Origin: Lachancea dasiensis
Lineage: Eukaryota > Ascomycota > Saccharomycetes > Saccharomycetales > Saccharomycetaceae
NCBI GenBank assembly: GCA_900074725.1
Contig: LT598459.1
Span: forward strand, 940,467-1,004,466
Reading direction: 5' to 3'
Length of the DNA stretch: 64,000 nt
Shown here piece after piece: positions 1 to 9,285 of the stretch. A program made the position numbers and the translations under genes. Each line of letters opens with the position of its first letter. Position 1 is the stretch's first letter. The notes below the pieces were generated by a model, which was given only the letters and a program-made list of their open reading frames with translations, had not been told where the DNA came from and ran no database searches.

Positions 1-573
1 GTAGTTGTAATCTACCGGTTCCTCATTGTCGTACAGCTGTTTGACAGCGCTAGTAAACGTTGTTGTGAAATCATCCTTAGAGCTTCCACAGAAATCCACG
101 ACGCTTAAGACGGTTCCAGGTTTTAATAAGAAATGTATAATTCGCTCGTCAAGGTCCCCTTGGATATGTTCGCTGGCCAAAAACTCCCTTAAGGATCCAC
201 GAGTTAGACGCAGAAATTCCCAAAGTGTTTCGTTGGTCAGATTCTTAATATTCTTGTTCATTTCACTGGATCTTCCAAGACCAATGGAAGTGAGTTCCTG
301 AAAGTCGGCGACTTGAACATAGGGTAATACCTCAGGGCTGCCTCGGAGCCTTTCTAGCAGTTTGTAAAAGCCTTTAGCGGAAGTGAAGTTAAGATACCGG
401 TATACCAAGACCCTGCAGATATGGTAGAAGGTTTTATTAACTGTAAGATTGCTCCGCAGGAAGATGCGCAGATTTGAGTGAAACTTCTCAGGATTGCTAG
501 GCTGGTCATTGGCCATCAAGTCATAGAACTGATAACTTAGCACTTGGTATACCACTTCTGGTGGAAGTATCAT
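1..573 (-). CDS. LUG1: F-box-like protein, N-terminal part (LUG1/YLR352W position)
   Basis: An open frame on the minus strand starts with ATG at 573 and runs off the left edge without a stop, giving 191 residues. It opens with MILPPEVVYQVLSYQFYDL, a typical F-box start, and continues as a helical, leucine-rich sequence. F-box proteins recruit substrates to the Skp1-cullin (SCF) ubiquitin ligase. In S. cerevisiae NIT3 (YLR351C) is followed by the F-box gene YLR352W (LUG1); here NIT3 lies at 4.1 kb in the matching divergent direction with KSS1 between, so synteny supports the orthology. The F-box reading is seen in the sequence; the exact gene name rests on position and is less sure. The C-terminal part lies outside the window. 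Confidence 0.62.
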   Translation of the reverse strand, partial: MILPPEVVYQVLSYQFYDLMANDQPSNPEKFHSNLRIFLRSNLTVNKTFYHICRVLVYRYLNFTSAKGFYKLLERLRGSPEVLPYVQVADFQELTSIGLGRSSEMNKNIKNLTNETLWEFLRLTRGSLREFLASEHIQGDLDERIIHFLLKPGTVLSVVDFCGSSKDDFTTTFTSAVKQLYDNEEPVDYNY

Positions 574-800
574 GGTATTATTGTTCTCAGCTCTTTTTTT
601 ATTTTTAGCGGTAACTTCAGGCTAACTAACTCATCTCATCGCCGTCCTTTAATTTAAGAGGCTGCGTGCAAGTAAAATAATATAAAACATCAAAACTTTG
701 GAGAGCCTAACATGTAGGTAAAGACTGGTAGCAACCCCGATAGTTCATTCCAAATTACATAGTTTCCCCTATAAAATGCCTGACACTTCAACACAAGTGC

Positions 801-1898
801 TCAACTAAGAGACTTACTCACCTCTTCAAAAAGCATTTGCTTCAAAACGTCCATGGACAGTTCGTTTTCATCAGATTGTTGTTTGAGGTTGTTGTCAACT
901 TTCCAGAATGGATCGTCCAAGTTCAAGGGTGGATACTCTGGCTCGTCCTCCGCATCATGATATACCTTTAAATACGGGTGGCCCAAAGCATCTGACGCAC
1001 TTATTCGTTTATCAGGATTAAAAGTCAGCATTCTGTCTAATAAATCAAGTGCTTCGGGATTGGCGGTTTGCGTCTGAAGTACTAACTGCCAGGGCAATTT
1101 TTGTCGTAGCGGTAAATTCGAAATATATTCCTTCGCCCGCTTAGAGTTTATATTTTCGAAATCCTCATATGAAGGCGTCCCTAGCGCCTCTAATATGAGC
1201 CATAATTGGTGGTGGTAGTCGCGACCCGGGAAAAGGGGCTTACCTGTTATCATTTCCGCAAGAATGCACCCGCAGGACCAGATGTCCATAGCAGTTGTAT
1301 ATTCTTGGAAAGTGAGCATGATTTCCGGTGCTCTATACCAGCGTGTGGCTACGTATTCGGTCATAAAACCTACCAGATTTTGCCTCGAATGAGTGCTAGA
1401 CGCCAGACATCGCGCCAGACCGAAGTCGCATACCTTCAAATCACAGTTGGAATTCAGCAATAAATTGGATGGCTTGATATCTCGGTGAATTACCTGGGCG
1501 CTGTGAATGGCTTTCAGAGCCCTCAAGATTTGGTACGTGAAGTACTGTATGTGATCGTCGCTCAAGCTTGAGCCGCCTCCGCTTATTACTTTGTGTAGGT
1601 CGGTTTCCATAAGCTCTTGGACCAGGTACACCGCTTGAAACTTGTCCATCGACAAAGGCCTAACCACATCCAAAACGCTTATGATATTCTCATGACTATG
1701 AAAAAGCTTTAGTAGCTTCAACTCCCGCAGGGTTCGCGTCACGAACATAGGTTTACTAAAGGGCTGAATCTTCTTGATAGCCACTTTGGTCCCGGACGGT
1801 TTGTGAATGGCAGAGCAGACCGTTCCATAAGCACCTTCACCCACCAGCTCGACGAGTTGATAACAGGAAGGAATGTCAAAAGTGATGGTCCTAGCCAT
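801..1898 (-). CDS. KSS1: MAP kinase Kss1
   Basis: This encodes a 365-residue MAP kinase for the mating and filamentous-growth pathways, which in yeast acts on Ste12, Tec1 and Dig proteins in the nucleus and cytoplasm. All kinase landmarks are visible: glycine loop GEGAYG (20-25), lysine K42 in VAIKK, HRD 138-140, DFG 158-160 and the activation loop TEY with T180 and Y182, the residues phosphorylated by the MEK Ste7. The N-terminus MARTITFDIPS and long stretches around HRDIKPSNLLLNSNCDLKVCDFG are Kss1-like rather than Fus3-like. An in-frame extension reaches 2015, but the ATG at 1898 matches the family start, so I chose it. Length agrees with the family (about 368). A 2.2-kb gap lies upstream. 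Confidence 0.96.
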   Translation of the reverse strand: MARTITFDIPSCYQLVELVGEGAYGTVCSAIHKPSGTKVAIKKIQPFSKPMFVTRTLRELKLLKLFHSHENIISVLDVVRPLSMDKFQAVYLVQELMETDLHKVISGGGSSLSDDHIQYFTYQILRALKAIHSAQVIHRDIKPSNLLLNSNCDLKVCDFGLARCLASSTHSRQNLVGFMTEYVATRWYRAPEIMLTFQEYTTAMDIWSCGCILAEMITGKPLFPGRDYHHQLWLILEALGTPSYEDFENINSKRAKEYISNLPLRQKLPWQLVLQTQTANPEALDLLDRMLTFNPDKRISASDALGHPYLKVYHDAEDEPEYPPLNLDDPFWKVDNNLKQQSDENELSMDVLKQMLFEEVSKSLS

Positions 1899-4096
1899 GG
1901 CTGCGTGTATACTTATATTCCTTTTGAAGCCTCCCAGGATGCAATTGAGATTAAAAAAAGCACTGAAGTAGAAGGACACAACCTGACCGTGTTTTAAATA
2001 CCTCGACAGTACCAATCAATGCTCTAGATCCTACTTAGGATCTCGCTCGGTGAGAAAGGTTTGAAACTTGATCCACATTTTTGGCTACATATTTTGAAAC
2101 TGTCGCTAATACCCAGATCATTACACACGCAGGAGTGGTTTGACTAAGAACTAAATGTCAGGAATGGTCGTTCTCCGTGAAATCTTACAAAAAGTACCAC
2201 GAAATATGTCTTTTCATTTGAGTGTAGATATTTAGGCGCTAATTGGGTATTTATGTTATTCAGTGGTCGGTCCAGTGTGCGACATTACAATACAAAATGA
2301 TTATGTTTATGTCAATAAGATTTGTGGTTAAAGAAAAGAACTAATTATAACGTTTGACAGAAGACATTTTCAAATAGTCTGACTAATAATTGCGTAGTCA
2401 CTAGTCACACATTTGACTCTCTGGAGTTTCAGCAAGAGTAGGAATAAATTTTGTTCTTACTTCAATTTTCCAATGAGGGATACTTGAAAACCTTTGGACG
2501 TGCCAATTATAGTTTTGAATATTGCAGACAAAAGTACTCTTTCTACCTGAGCAGCGGAAGAGCTTGGGTTATACGCTGTCAAATAGCGGCAAATTGTGTA
2601 GATGTCGACAAGGAACTGTGACATTATTGTACAAAATGATCATACAAATGTCAGCGAAATAAATGACAGATGAGCATAAGATATCTACGAAGAATGCGGT
2701 AAGAAAATGGACGATATTGCAAATATAGGATTTGATATACTAGCAGGCCACCGTTCCTGTACAATATGATATACTTTGGAAGGCATAGTAAAAGTTCTGC
2801 ACCGAAGTCGAATTCCGTGGAAGAACAGACCTTCAATTCACCAATCTCATAATTCCGATAGTCACGGAGAGATAACTCGAGGCTCATGTATCCTACATAA
2901 GTGTAAATTTAATATCCATTGATAACGTGAACAAGAAATCAACAAGGTAGCAGCTGACAACGTTGGTCCGCTTCGACAGCTTCAAGATGCATGTCCTTTC
3001 GCAACTTAATACAATAATTGAAGTTGATGGTTCAGCAGGTCTTCAAGGCAACATTTTTATAAGAGAGCAGCAATTTACCCTTTGATAAAGGAGCTTTTAT
3101 TATTGCATAGGGTAAGAAATTATTCAAGTTTAACTTCGTCTGCCTTCAAACAGGTGGAGCTCGCTGAGAAGCAGCAGTCACAAAAGCGACCTTGCCTTGA
3201 CCCCGGGCCTTATGACTGCCACTTACCTAGTGGTCAATCCATCAAGTTAACGAGTTACCTAAGGATGACAGAAAATGTACTTGACTGAATTTCATTGAGA
3301 CTGTTCTGCCATGAAGTGCCACGAAACCAAAAAAAAATCCAGAGTTAGAAGCCGGATATCACATCAACGACAATTAAACAAACCTTTTGTATTCTAACTT
3401 AATTTCAGACAATGAATCTCCCTTTAGAACTGCTTCTCACTCTAGAGAAAAGCGATTGCTACATTGTAGCTTTGTCAATTGACTATAATGGTATCAGACA
3501 GAGCCTTCAATGTCAAAACATCTGACGCCATTTTGTACGATCGTTATTCGGTAGCCTTAAAAGAATATCCAAAATGTCTCAATCGCAACTAGAGAAGGGC
3601 CCAGGGTAGGGGAACTGCCGCGATTTTACTACACTTTTTTCCCTTCCTCACTTGATATAATTACACTCGTCTGCAGATCTCGTGGCCTCCATGTTCCTCT
3701 ATTTATTGAGGCAGTTGAATTCCGTCCAAAAAACAGCAAATTTATAGCGATCACGGTGGTTTTCTAGTTATCATAATGATTTAGAAACGTCGTAGCTCCT
3801 CTCTCAACAATCTGTTGCGAAGCCGGGCTTTTATGCTATCTTTGGCCCAAACTTCCGATAAGGTGATTAATAACTGAAAAATACCAAAAGTTAATCAAAG
3901 CTGCAGAGTACCGAATTGGTCAAACAGACACAAAACATACTTTCATCCATCGGAGTGAGAGCTAGTCTTACAGCATATTTCTGAGGACACTTTGCAGTGA
4001 GAAAGAATATATTTTCAGGGGGATTACAATAATAATTGTCTGAATCATCGTTATACCCTCAAAAGGTAGATATAAATTGAAGTTATTCTCAGAGCC
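1899..4096. other. Long divergent intergenic region KSS1/NIT3
   Basis: About 2.2 kb without a recognisable gene. The longest frames (78 codons at 2651-2887 minus, 68 codons at 3082-3288 plus) match nothing I know and look random. The stretch is AT-rich and holds two related copies of a short palindrome-like element (2281-2313 and 2619-2653), described under findings. It presumably carries the promoters of KSS1 and NIT3. Confidence 0.6.
2619..2653. repeat. Imperfect palindrome, second related copy at 2281
   Basis: TGACATT at the left is mirrored by AATGTCA at the right around a core with TTGTACAAAATGATCATACAA, giving an imperfect inverted repeat of 35 bp. A related copy lies at 2281-2313 (17 of the first 20 positions match). 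The first 20 bases after the leading T occur exactly, in reverse, at 57587-57606. No function is known to me. Confidence 0.5.
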
Positions 4097-4963
4097 ATGA
4101 GTGTATTGAAAAGTAAATTAAAGGTGGCTTTGATCCAATTTGCCTGTGGATTGCCTGACAAAACTGTCAATTTCCAAAACTGCCGCAACTTTGTGGCTAA
4201 AGCCATGCAGGAACAGCCTGATACGAAATTAGTAGTTCTGCCAGAATGCTTCAATTCTGTGTATGCCACCAGTGAGTTTCGCAAGAATGCCGAAGTTATT
4301 ACCCAATCGTCTCCGTCCGTCGACTTTCTCAGTGAGCTGGCTCGAGAACATAAGGTGACCCTCGTCGGAGGAACAATTCCCGAACTGGAACCTTCCAATA
4401 ATAGCGTTTACAACACCTGTCTGATCTTTGATGAGTCTGGGAGTTTGATTGCGCGCCACAGAAAAATGCATCTGTTTGATGTGGATATACCTGGTGGGAT
4501 AACATTCAAGGAGAGCGACACCTTAACTGGCGGTAACTCCTGTACTACAGTAGACATCCCAGAGGGAAAAATTGGGCTTGGCGTTTGCTATGACATGCGA
4601 TTCCCGGAGCTAGCTACTGTGAGTGGCAGAAGAGGGGCTTTTGCAATGGTTTACCCGAGTGCCTTCAACACTACTACAGGACCAATGCACTGGCACTTGT
4701 TGGCCAGAGCTCGCAGTATTGACAATGAACTTTACACTTTATTATGTTCCCCTGCTCGCGTTCCTGGAAGTGGTTACCAAGCATATGGCCATAGTTTGGT
4801 GTGCGATCCTCAGGGAAATATTATCGCCGAGGCTGGAGAAGGTGAGGAGATCGTTTATGCCGAACTCGATCCCGCTGCAATTGATAGAATGAGGAGAATG
4901 ATTCCCGTAACGAGTCAGGTAAGATTCGATGTGTATCACGATGTGAGTACAAATGCTAAGTGA
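4097..4963 (+). CDS. NIT3: Nitrilase-superfamily amidase Nit3 (omega-amidase)
   Basis: A 288-residue carbon-nitrogen hydrolase. Family members of this type (Nit2/Nit3) deaminate alpha-ketoglutaramate and related dicarboxylic monoamides, in cytosol and mitochondria. The catalytic triad is complete: E50 in LVVLPECFN, K123 in HRKMHLFD and C164 in GVCYDMRFPE. The C-terminal stretch EAGEGEEIVYAELDP is characteristic of Nit3. The ATG at 4097 directly precedes the first conserved strand and gives the family length (S. cerevisiae 291). It converges on ORM across 306 bp, matching the NIT3-ORM2 adjacency of S. cerevisiae chromosome XII. Confidence 0.95.
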   Translation: MSVLKSKLKVALIQFACGLPDKTVNFQNCRNFVAKAMQEQPDTKLVVLPECFNSVYATSEFRKNAEVITQSSPSVDFLSELAREHKVTLVGGTIPELEPSNNSVYNTCLIFDESGSLIARHRKMHLFDVDIPGGITFKESDTLTGGNSCTTVDIPEGKIGLGVCYDMRFPELATVSGRRGAFAMVYPSAFNTTTGPMHWHLLARARSIDNELYTLLCSPARVPGSGYQAYGHSLVCDPQGNIIAEAGEGEEIVYAELDPAAIDRMRRMIPVTSQVRFDVYHDVSTNAK

Positions 4964-5269
4964 ACGCAAGAGAGTGCCACCTAGGAGGTGGTGGTCTTGT
5001 TTGCTTGCTCTCTTGACCTGTAGAGAATGCTTCGATATTTTGAAGGCAATATATAGACTGTATGCTTTTAATTATATGGCTCGACAGAGTTAATAGGTCG
5101 CCACACGAGGGCCATTAGACCCACTTGACTCGAACTACCTACAGGGGTTAAGGAACGCACCACCTTAACGCAACCAGACGGCTCGACACACTAAAACTCA
5201 CACCTTTCACTCAAAAAAACTGTAATTCTCAATTCGCTTACTCCGTTCGCTTCGCCCGCATTGCCAATA
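4964..5269. other. Convergent intergenic NIT3/ORM
   Basis: A 306-bp gap between two converging genes. It has AT-rich stretches that would suit polyadenylation of both transcripts. I see no further gene. Confidence 0.6.
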
Positions 5270-5887
5270 TCATTTGATTTGGGCAGGTCCCGTTAAAAAT
5301 GGGATTGTGATCCTGAGCCTGTGTGTTAAAGGCAGTTTTGGCACGACTGCAACAAATGTAGTGAGCGAGAAATTCAACAAGAACAGCTGAAGGTCGTAGC
5401 GCGAATAATGGGTGCTCACCAGGAACAATACTATGGGTACTGAAATCAAAAATTTACGACTCGGTGTGTAAAGCATGCCATCGTTAATCTGTTCCCACAT
5501 TGTAAGATTATCATATGCACCGCCGTTGAAATCAAATGGAGTCCCTTTGACCAGATGAAACATGACATAGGACCCTATCACGTAGGTAGTATTGGTGAGC
5601 GTCCAGGACCACTCGTTGGTGATGCCAGGAAGCAAATTGAAAAATCCCTTGAGCAGCATGATGATTACTACATGTACTGCCCAGGCACCACGCTGATCGA
5701 CCCACGACGCATTCATGTTGGGAAGCATCTGCTGATCATTTTCCTCTTCCAAAGTTTCTGGTTCCACATGCGAAATAATACTCGATGATCTTCTTCTGCG
5801 ACGGTCTTTGACGGGCTCTAGGTTCCCGTTAGGACTTCCTCCGGAAGGAAGACGCTTCAATGGCGGTGGAGACGCAGGGGCAGGCAT
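5270..5887 (-). CDS. ORM1: Orm-family regulator of serine palmitoyltransferase
   Basis: A 205-residue ER membrane protein of the Orm/ORMDL family, which binds and restrains serine palmitoyltransferase, the first enzyme of sphingolipid synthesis. The N-terminal cytosolic tail has RRRRRSSS at residues 29-36, the kind of site the Ypk1 and Npr1 kinases phosphorylate to release inhibition. The core WVDQRGAW, GTPFDFNGGAYDNLTMWEQI and PKLPLTHRLRI is the family signature, with about four membrane segments. I start at the ATG at 5887; the codon before it is GTG. S. cerevisiae has two copies (ORM1 YGR038W, ORM2 YLR350W) from genome duplication; this single gene is the pre-duplication equivalent, so either symbol fits. 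Confidence 0.95.
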   Translation of the reverse strand: MPAPASPPPLKRLPSGGSPNGNLEPVKDRRRRRSSSIISHVEPETLEEENDQQMLPNMNASWVDQRGAWAVHVVIIMLLKGFFNLLPGITNEWSWTLTNTTYVIGSYVMFHLVKGTPFDFNGGAYDNLTMWEQINDGMLYTPSRKFLISVPIVLFLVSTHYSRYDLQLFLLNFSLTTFVAVVPKLPLTHRLRITIPFLTGPAQIK

Positions 5888-6952
5888 CACTCGGAGCTGG
5901 AAGTGGATGGTTGTGGCTGGAGCACGCTGTGTATCTTACTAAAATGTTGATTGCCGAAAGTACCAGGAATGATGAGATGCAGATCACCCAATCCGATCCT
6001 AATAGATACGATAAATGGCTTCAGAAGTAAGCGGATAGCCTTTGTTTGCCACCTAGCTGTGCGATGAGACAATTTTTCAGCCTTTATCCTTTAATAGCCT
6101 AAGGCTCTTCCAAATCAGAGGGGCTTAAAGTGAATCGTCGTACCCAGTGATCTCCAATTGATCCGCGGCAGAGAGCGATTGAATCCACCTAAGAAGGAAT
6201 GACTATAGTACAAACACCGTACAACTATGCTCAGAGACCAAGTAGCTCGCCCAAGGCACTCTTTTTCTATAAGTTCCAAGCCCAGAAAGCCAGAGTTGTC
6301 CAATGTCCGACTGGTGTTCATATCACTTCGAACGGCTGTGTCGTTGAGCCAGTATCAAGCTTAAGCCGTTACCCAACGACGCGCGACAAGTGACGGTACC
6401 ATCGCCTGAAATATGTACCGGCACTGGGGTGGGGGTCTGGCAAGCATTCTTTTGAGTGTAATGTCAAGCATGGTTAACGCGCACGGGACAACACAGGACG
6501 ACACCGTAGACTTTCTTATGGCGACGGGGCACTTTAGTGATACATCGAGACGTCGGTCGGCCCTCTCACGCCGCTCTGATACGCGTTCTAGCTAAAACTG
6601 ACGACGCTGTTGTTGGCAACTCTAGCGGCCCACATCACGTGCAGACTACGGACTTCGAATGTGGTAACAATGTCGTATAGCTAGGCGCCCAAAAGCCCTT
6701 CCTAAAAATGAGCTTTTGTTGTTGGCTCCGAACAGACACTCAGTGCTTCGATCTTGCCTCCGATAGGCATACTTTTGAAAGCCGAATTAACTCATTCTTA
6801 CAAATCTCTCCCAGAGCTCATTTGTAGTTCTGCTTGATGGCGGAAATATGTGTTTTGGACTACGTGTGTGCTCGAGAAGGATGCCGGAGCGACCTCTCGC
6901 GATTGACAATGGCGCGGAGCACTCGAATATATAAAAGCCGAAGCTCGCTCCC
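5888..6952. other. Intergenic region upstream of ORM
   Basis: About 1.1 kb without a recognised gene. It has only short frames: 64 codons at 6199-6393, 60 codons at 6413-6595 (see separate entry) and minus-strand frames of under 100 codons. A good TATA stretch (ATATATAAAAG) lies at about 6928-6938, about 15 bp before the ATG of the dehydrogenase-like frame. Confidence 0.5.
6413..6595 (+). CDS. Possible small secreted protein, 60 codons (doubtful)
   Basis: A short ATG-initiated frame whose start reads MYRHWGGGLASILLSVMSSM followed by VNAHG, like a signal peptide with a possible cleavage site after Ala. The remainder is polar with three Arg/Ser-rich clusters. I recognise no family. Nothing but the hydrophobic start distinguishes it from chance, and there is no supporting synteny. 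It lies within a segment that interrupts the ancestral ORM-ACB1 order. Treat as a candidate only. Confidence 0.15.
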   Translation: MYRHWGGGLASILLSVMSSMVNAHGTTQDDTVDFLMATGHFSDTSRRRSALSRRSDTRSS

Positions 6953-7501
6953 ATGAAAATCGTGCAACTGGACGTTGCATCCGCTGACAGCGTGGAGGCT
7001 GCCTCCAAAATAACCCAGGCAATGATCCCAGACGGGCTCGACGTTTTGATCTCCAATGCAGGTATCTCCAAAGGGCTGGAGCCCGTTTTGTCTCTTTCAG
7101 ATGACCTTTACCTCGAGCACTTTGTGGTTAACACCTTGGGCCCTATCGGGCTTGTCAGAGCATCCCACTCACTTCTTGACAAAAAAGCGACAAAAGGGGT
7201 TCTGGCGGTTACATCTATAGTTGGTTCCGTTGGCATGGTGATGCCTGAGTTCACCTCAGGCTACGGTTTATCCAGGGCCGGTCTCAACTATTCTTTCAGG
7301 CGGTTGCAGCAGGAATTGTCTCCGGAGGGATATAGTGTTGCCCGTGCCCACCCTGGCCTGGTTGCCAGTGACATGAGACAAGCGTTTTACGAAGGCTTGG
7401 AGCCCGAGATCCGCAAACAAGTGTCACTAATTGCCCCCGATGAATCTGCGTCGGCCATTGTACAGAATGTCTTACAAGAGTTGAAAAATCAAGAACTTTG
7501 A
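6953..7501 (+). pseudogene. N-terminally truncated short-chain dehydrogenase (SDR)
   Basis: The 182-residue product matches the C-terminal three quarters of a classical SDR. It has LDVLISNAGIS (the NAG motif), a VNTLGP helix, the serine region AVTSIVGS, the YxxxK region as SGYGLSRAGLNYS and a C-terminal AHPGLVASDM. The nucleotide-binding start (TGxxxGIG and about 50 residues) is absent, and I find no equivalent in any frame upstream on either strand. The catalytic lysine of YxxxK is arginine here. A TATA stretch lies about 15 bp before the ATG, too close for a normal leader. No counterpart sits between ORM and ACB1 in S. cerevisiae. Best read as a decaying or non-catalytic remnant; a shortened functional protein cannot be excluded. 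Confidence 0.7.
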
Positions 7502-8369
7502 CAAATTCATGAGCTACGACGGCTCGGAAACTGCTTGGTAGCTAAGATTGTTGCTGGTTGCTAGCACTCTGAGTACAATTGAGAAATGTACTCCGAACGT
7601 ATATATTGTCTGTCGTCTACGATGTATATCAAAGATAATTAATTAAATCATGTCGCTGCTGCCCCGAAGTTGGTCAACTTACAAAAGCGCTGAGCCAGAG
7701 AAGTTTGGGGGAGGGTAGCTTTCCTACCAGTACCTACGTTCCAGACCTCTAGCTCGGCGGGCCACGACCAAATATCAGCATGGCGTGAGCCCGTTTCCGG
7801 GCAATTGTTCAGATCTTTTTCCTTATATAGACACATGGCCGAGCTTTGTTCGGTATTCTACTTACACCGGGCCATCACTTCCGCTTCCCAGCCTTCCCGG
7901 TCTTGTCGCCTCCTGTGTAGTCCGTCGTAGAAGGCACAATCGGCAGATCCGGATCGAACAAAACCGAGCCTGACCGGGTACGTTGGGTTTTCTCGCTTAT
8001 GCCGTTCGGTGTGCGTAAATCTTGGCACAGTGTAATGTGCTATACAGATACAAAAAACAAAGATAAAAGGATATGCAAATAGAGCTCTCTCGAGTGCGTC
8101 AAGACCCAAATTCGAGGCTCTAACCGATACTCCTCAGCTCTTTCTTCTCCGTTGAAAGGCGTGCCAAATGTTCTGAAAAAGTCCGTTACCCGCTCTTAGA
8201 AACCAGCCTGTTGTTCGTCTTTGCCACGATGATCATCATCACCCACAACGGTGAGTTGGCCAACAAACTTGGTGATTGTGTGTGTCCCCATACTTACTTT
8301 AACCCTTACACGCCACTTTCACCTTACACAAAGTCCCACAGAGCACATATCTCCACTGTTGCACAGACC
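7502..8369. other. Intergenic region upstream of ACB1
   Basis: About 870 bp with no gene I can support. Frames at 7648-7836, 7785-7973 and 7858-8109 overlap on opposite strands and match nothing. The in-frame extension of ACB1 back to 8211 is treated as leader because the family starts at 8370. Confidence 0.55.
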
Positions 8370-8630
8370 ATGGCTTCCCAATTGTTTGAGCAAAAGGCTG
8401 CGGCCGTCAAGAACCTTTCATCCACCCCCTCCAACGACGAATTGCTACAACTTTACGGGTTGTTCAAGCAAGCCACCACCGGTGACAACACCACGGCTCG
8501 TCCCAGTGCTTTGAACTTCAAGGACAAGTACAAGTGGGATGCTTGGGAAAAGAATAAGGGCGTCTCCCAGGAGGAGGCCGAGCAAAAGTACATTGCCTTG
8601 GTTGAGGAACTTGAGGCGAAGTACAATTGA
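8370..8630 (+). CDS. ACB1: Acyl-CoA-binding protein
   Basis: An 86-residue four-helix acyl-CoA-binding protein that carries long-chain acyl-CoA esters between synthesis and use and supports sphingolipid and very-long-chain fatty acid metabolism in the cytosol. It begins MASQLFEQKAAAVKNL and contains LYGLFKQAT.GDN, KDKYKWDAWEKNKG and the closing YIALVEELEAKYN, all standard for the family, including the lysine and tyrosine residues that hold the CoA head group. Length is as in S. cerevisiae (87). An upstream in-frame stretch would add about 53 residues, but its sequence is unlike any Acb1 and I treat it as leader. In S. cerevisiae it is YGR037C, next to the ORM1 and CAX4 loci, as here. Confidence 0.95.
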   Translation: MASQLFEQKAAAVKNLSSTPSNDELLQLYGLFKQATTGDNTTARPSALNFKDKYKWDAWEKNKGVSQEEAEQKYIALVEELEAKYN

Positions 8631-9285
8631 ATAGCCGCAGCTACAGGAGTGCTGGCGACAGCTTTGCTATCTATGCATGCAACGAAGATTATGTACGACG
8701 AAAACAGCTTGCTTTTGAGGGTTGGAAACTTGAGGAAAATGGGAACTTGTGTGCCGTGGTCCTTTCAAGGAGAACACGCTGCTCTGCAAACACTCTGGCT
8801 GTCATAGACAAGTAGCCGTGAAAATAGGTAGATAGTATTGGTAAATACACAGTCCATGTCCAGCCAAGCTCATGGTGCAAGGGCAAATTGACAGAGCCTC
8901 TGCTCGTGCTAGGTGATCTGGGATATATCATAAGAATTTTCAACCTTTTGTGTTGAAGTACATGGTCGGGACGCACTTGGACTGAACCGACAGGCTTTGC
9001 CACTGGGATTTGGAATTTTTGCCTCTCTGTATATCGCTCTAGGTAAAGTACGCTACATTCGCATTGTGTGGTTAGAACGATTGCTAAACACACCAAGTGG
9101 CGTAACCTGTTGCAGTTTTTGTCTAGCTCTTAGTTGAACTGCTGATATCCCCTGGGTTGTTCGACGCTCTCAAGTGTTTGTGTTAACGACAACAGCTTTT
9201 AGAAGAACGAGAATAAGCCATCCGGCGTGAACAAGTCCCGGAGCTGACCAATTTTTTACCGTTGTTGCTAAACACTTTTCCCACC
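8631..9285. other. Intergenic ACB1/KAP95
   Basis: A 655-bp gap holding the 3' end of ACB1 and the KAP95 promoter. The frame 8689-9096 on the minus strand has no recognisable product and I leave it out. Confidence 0.5.
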
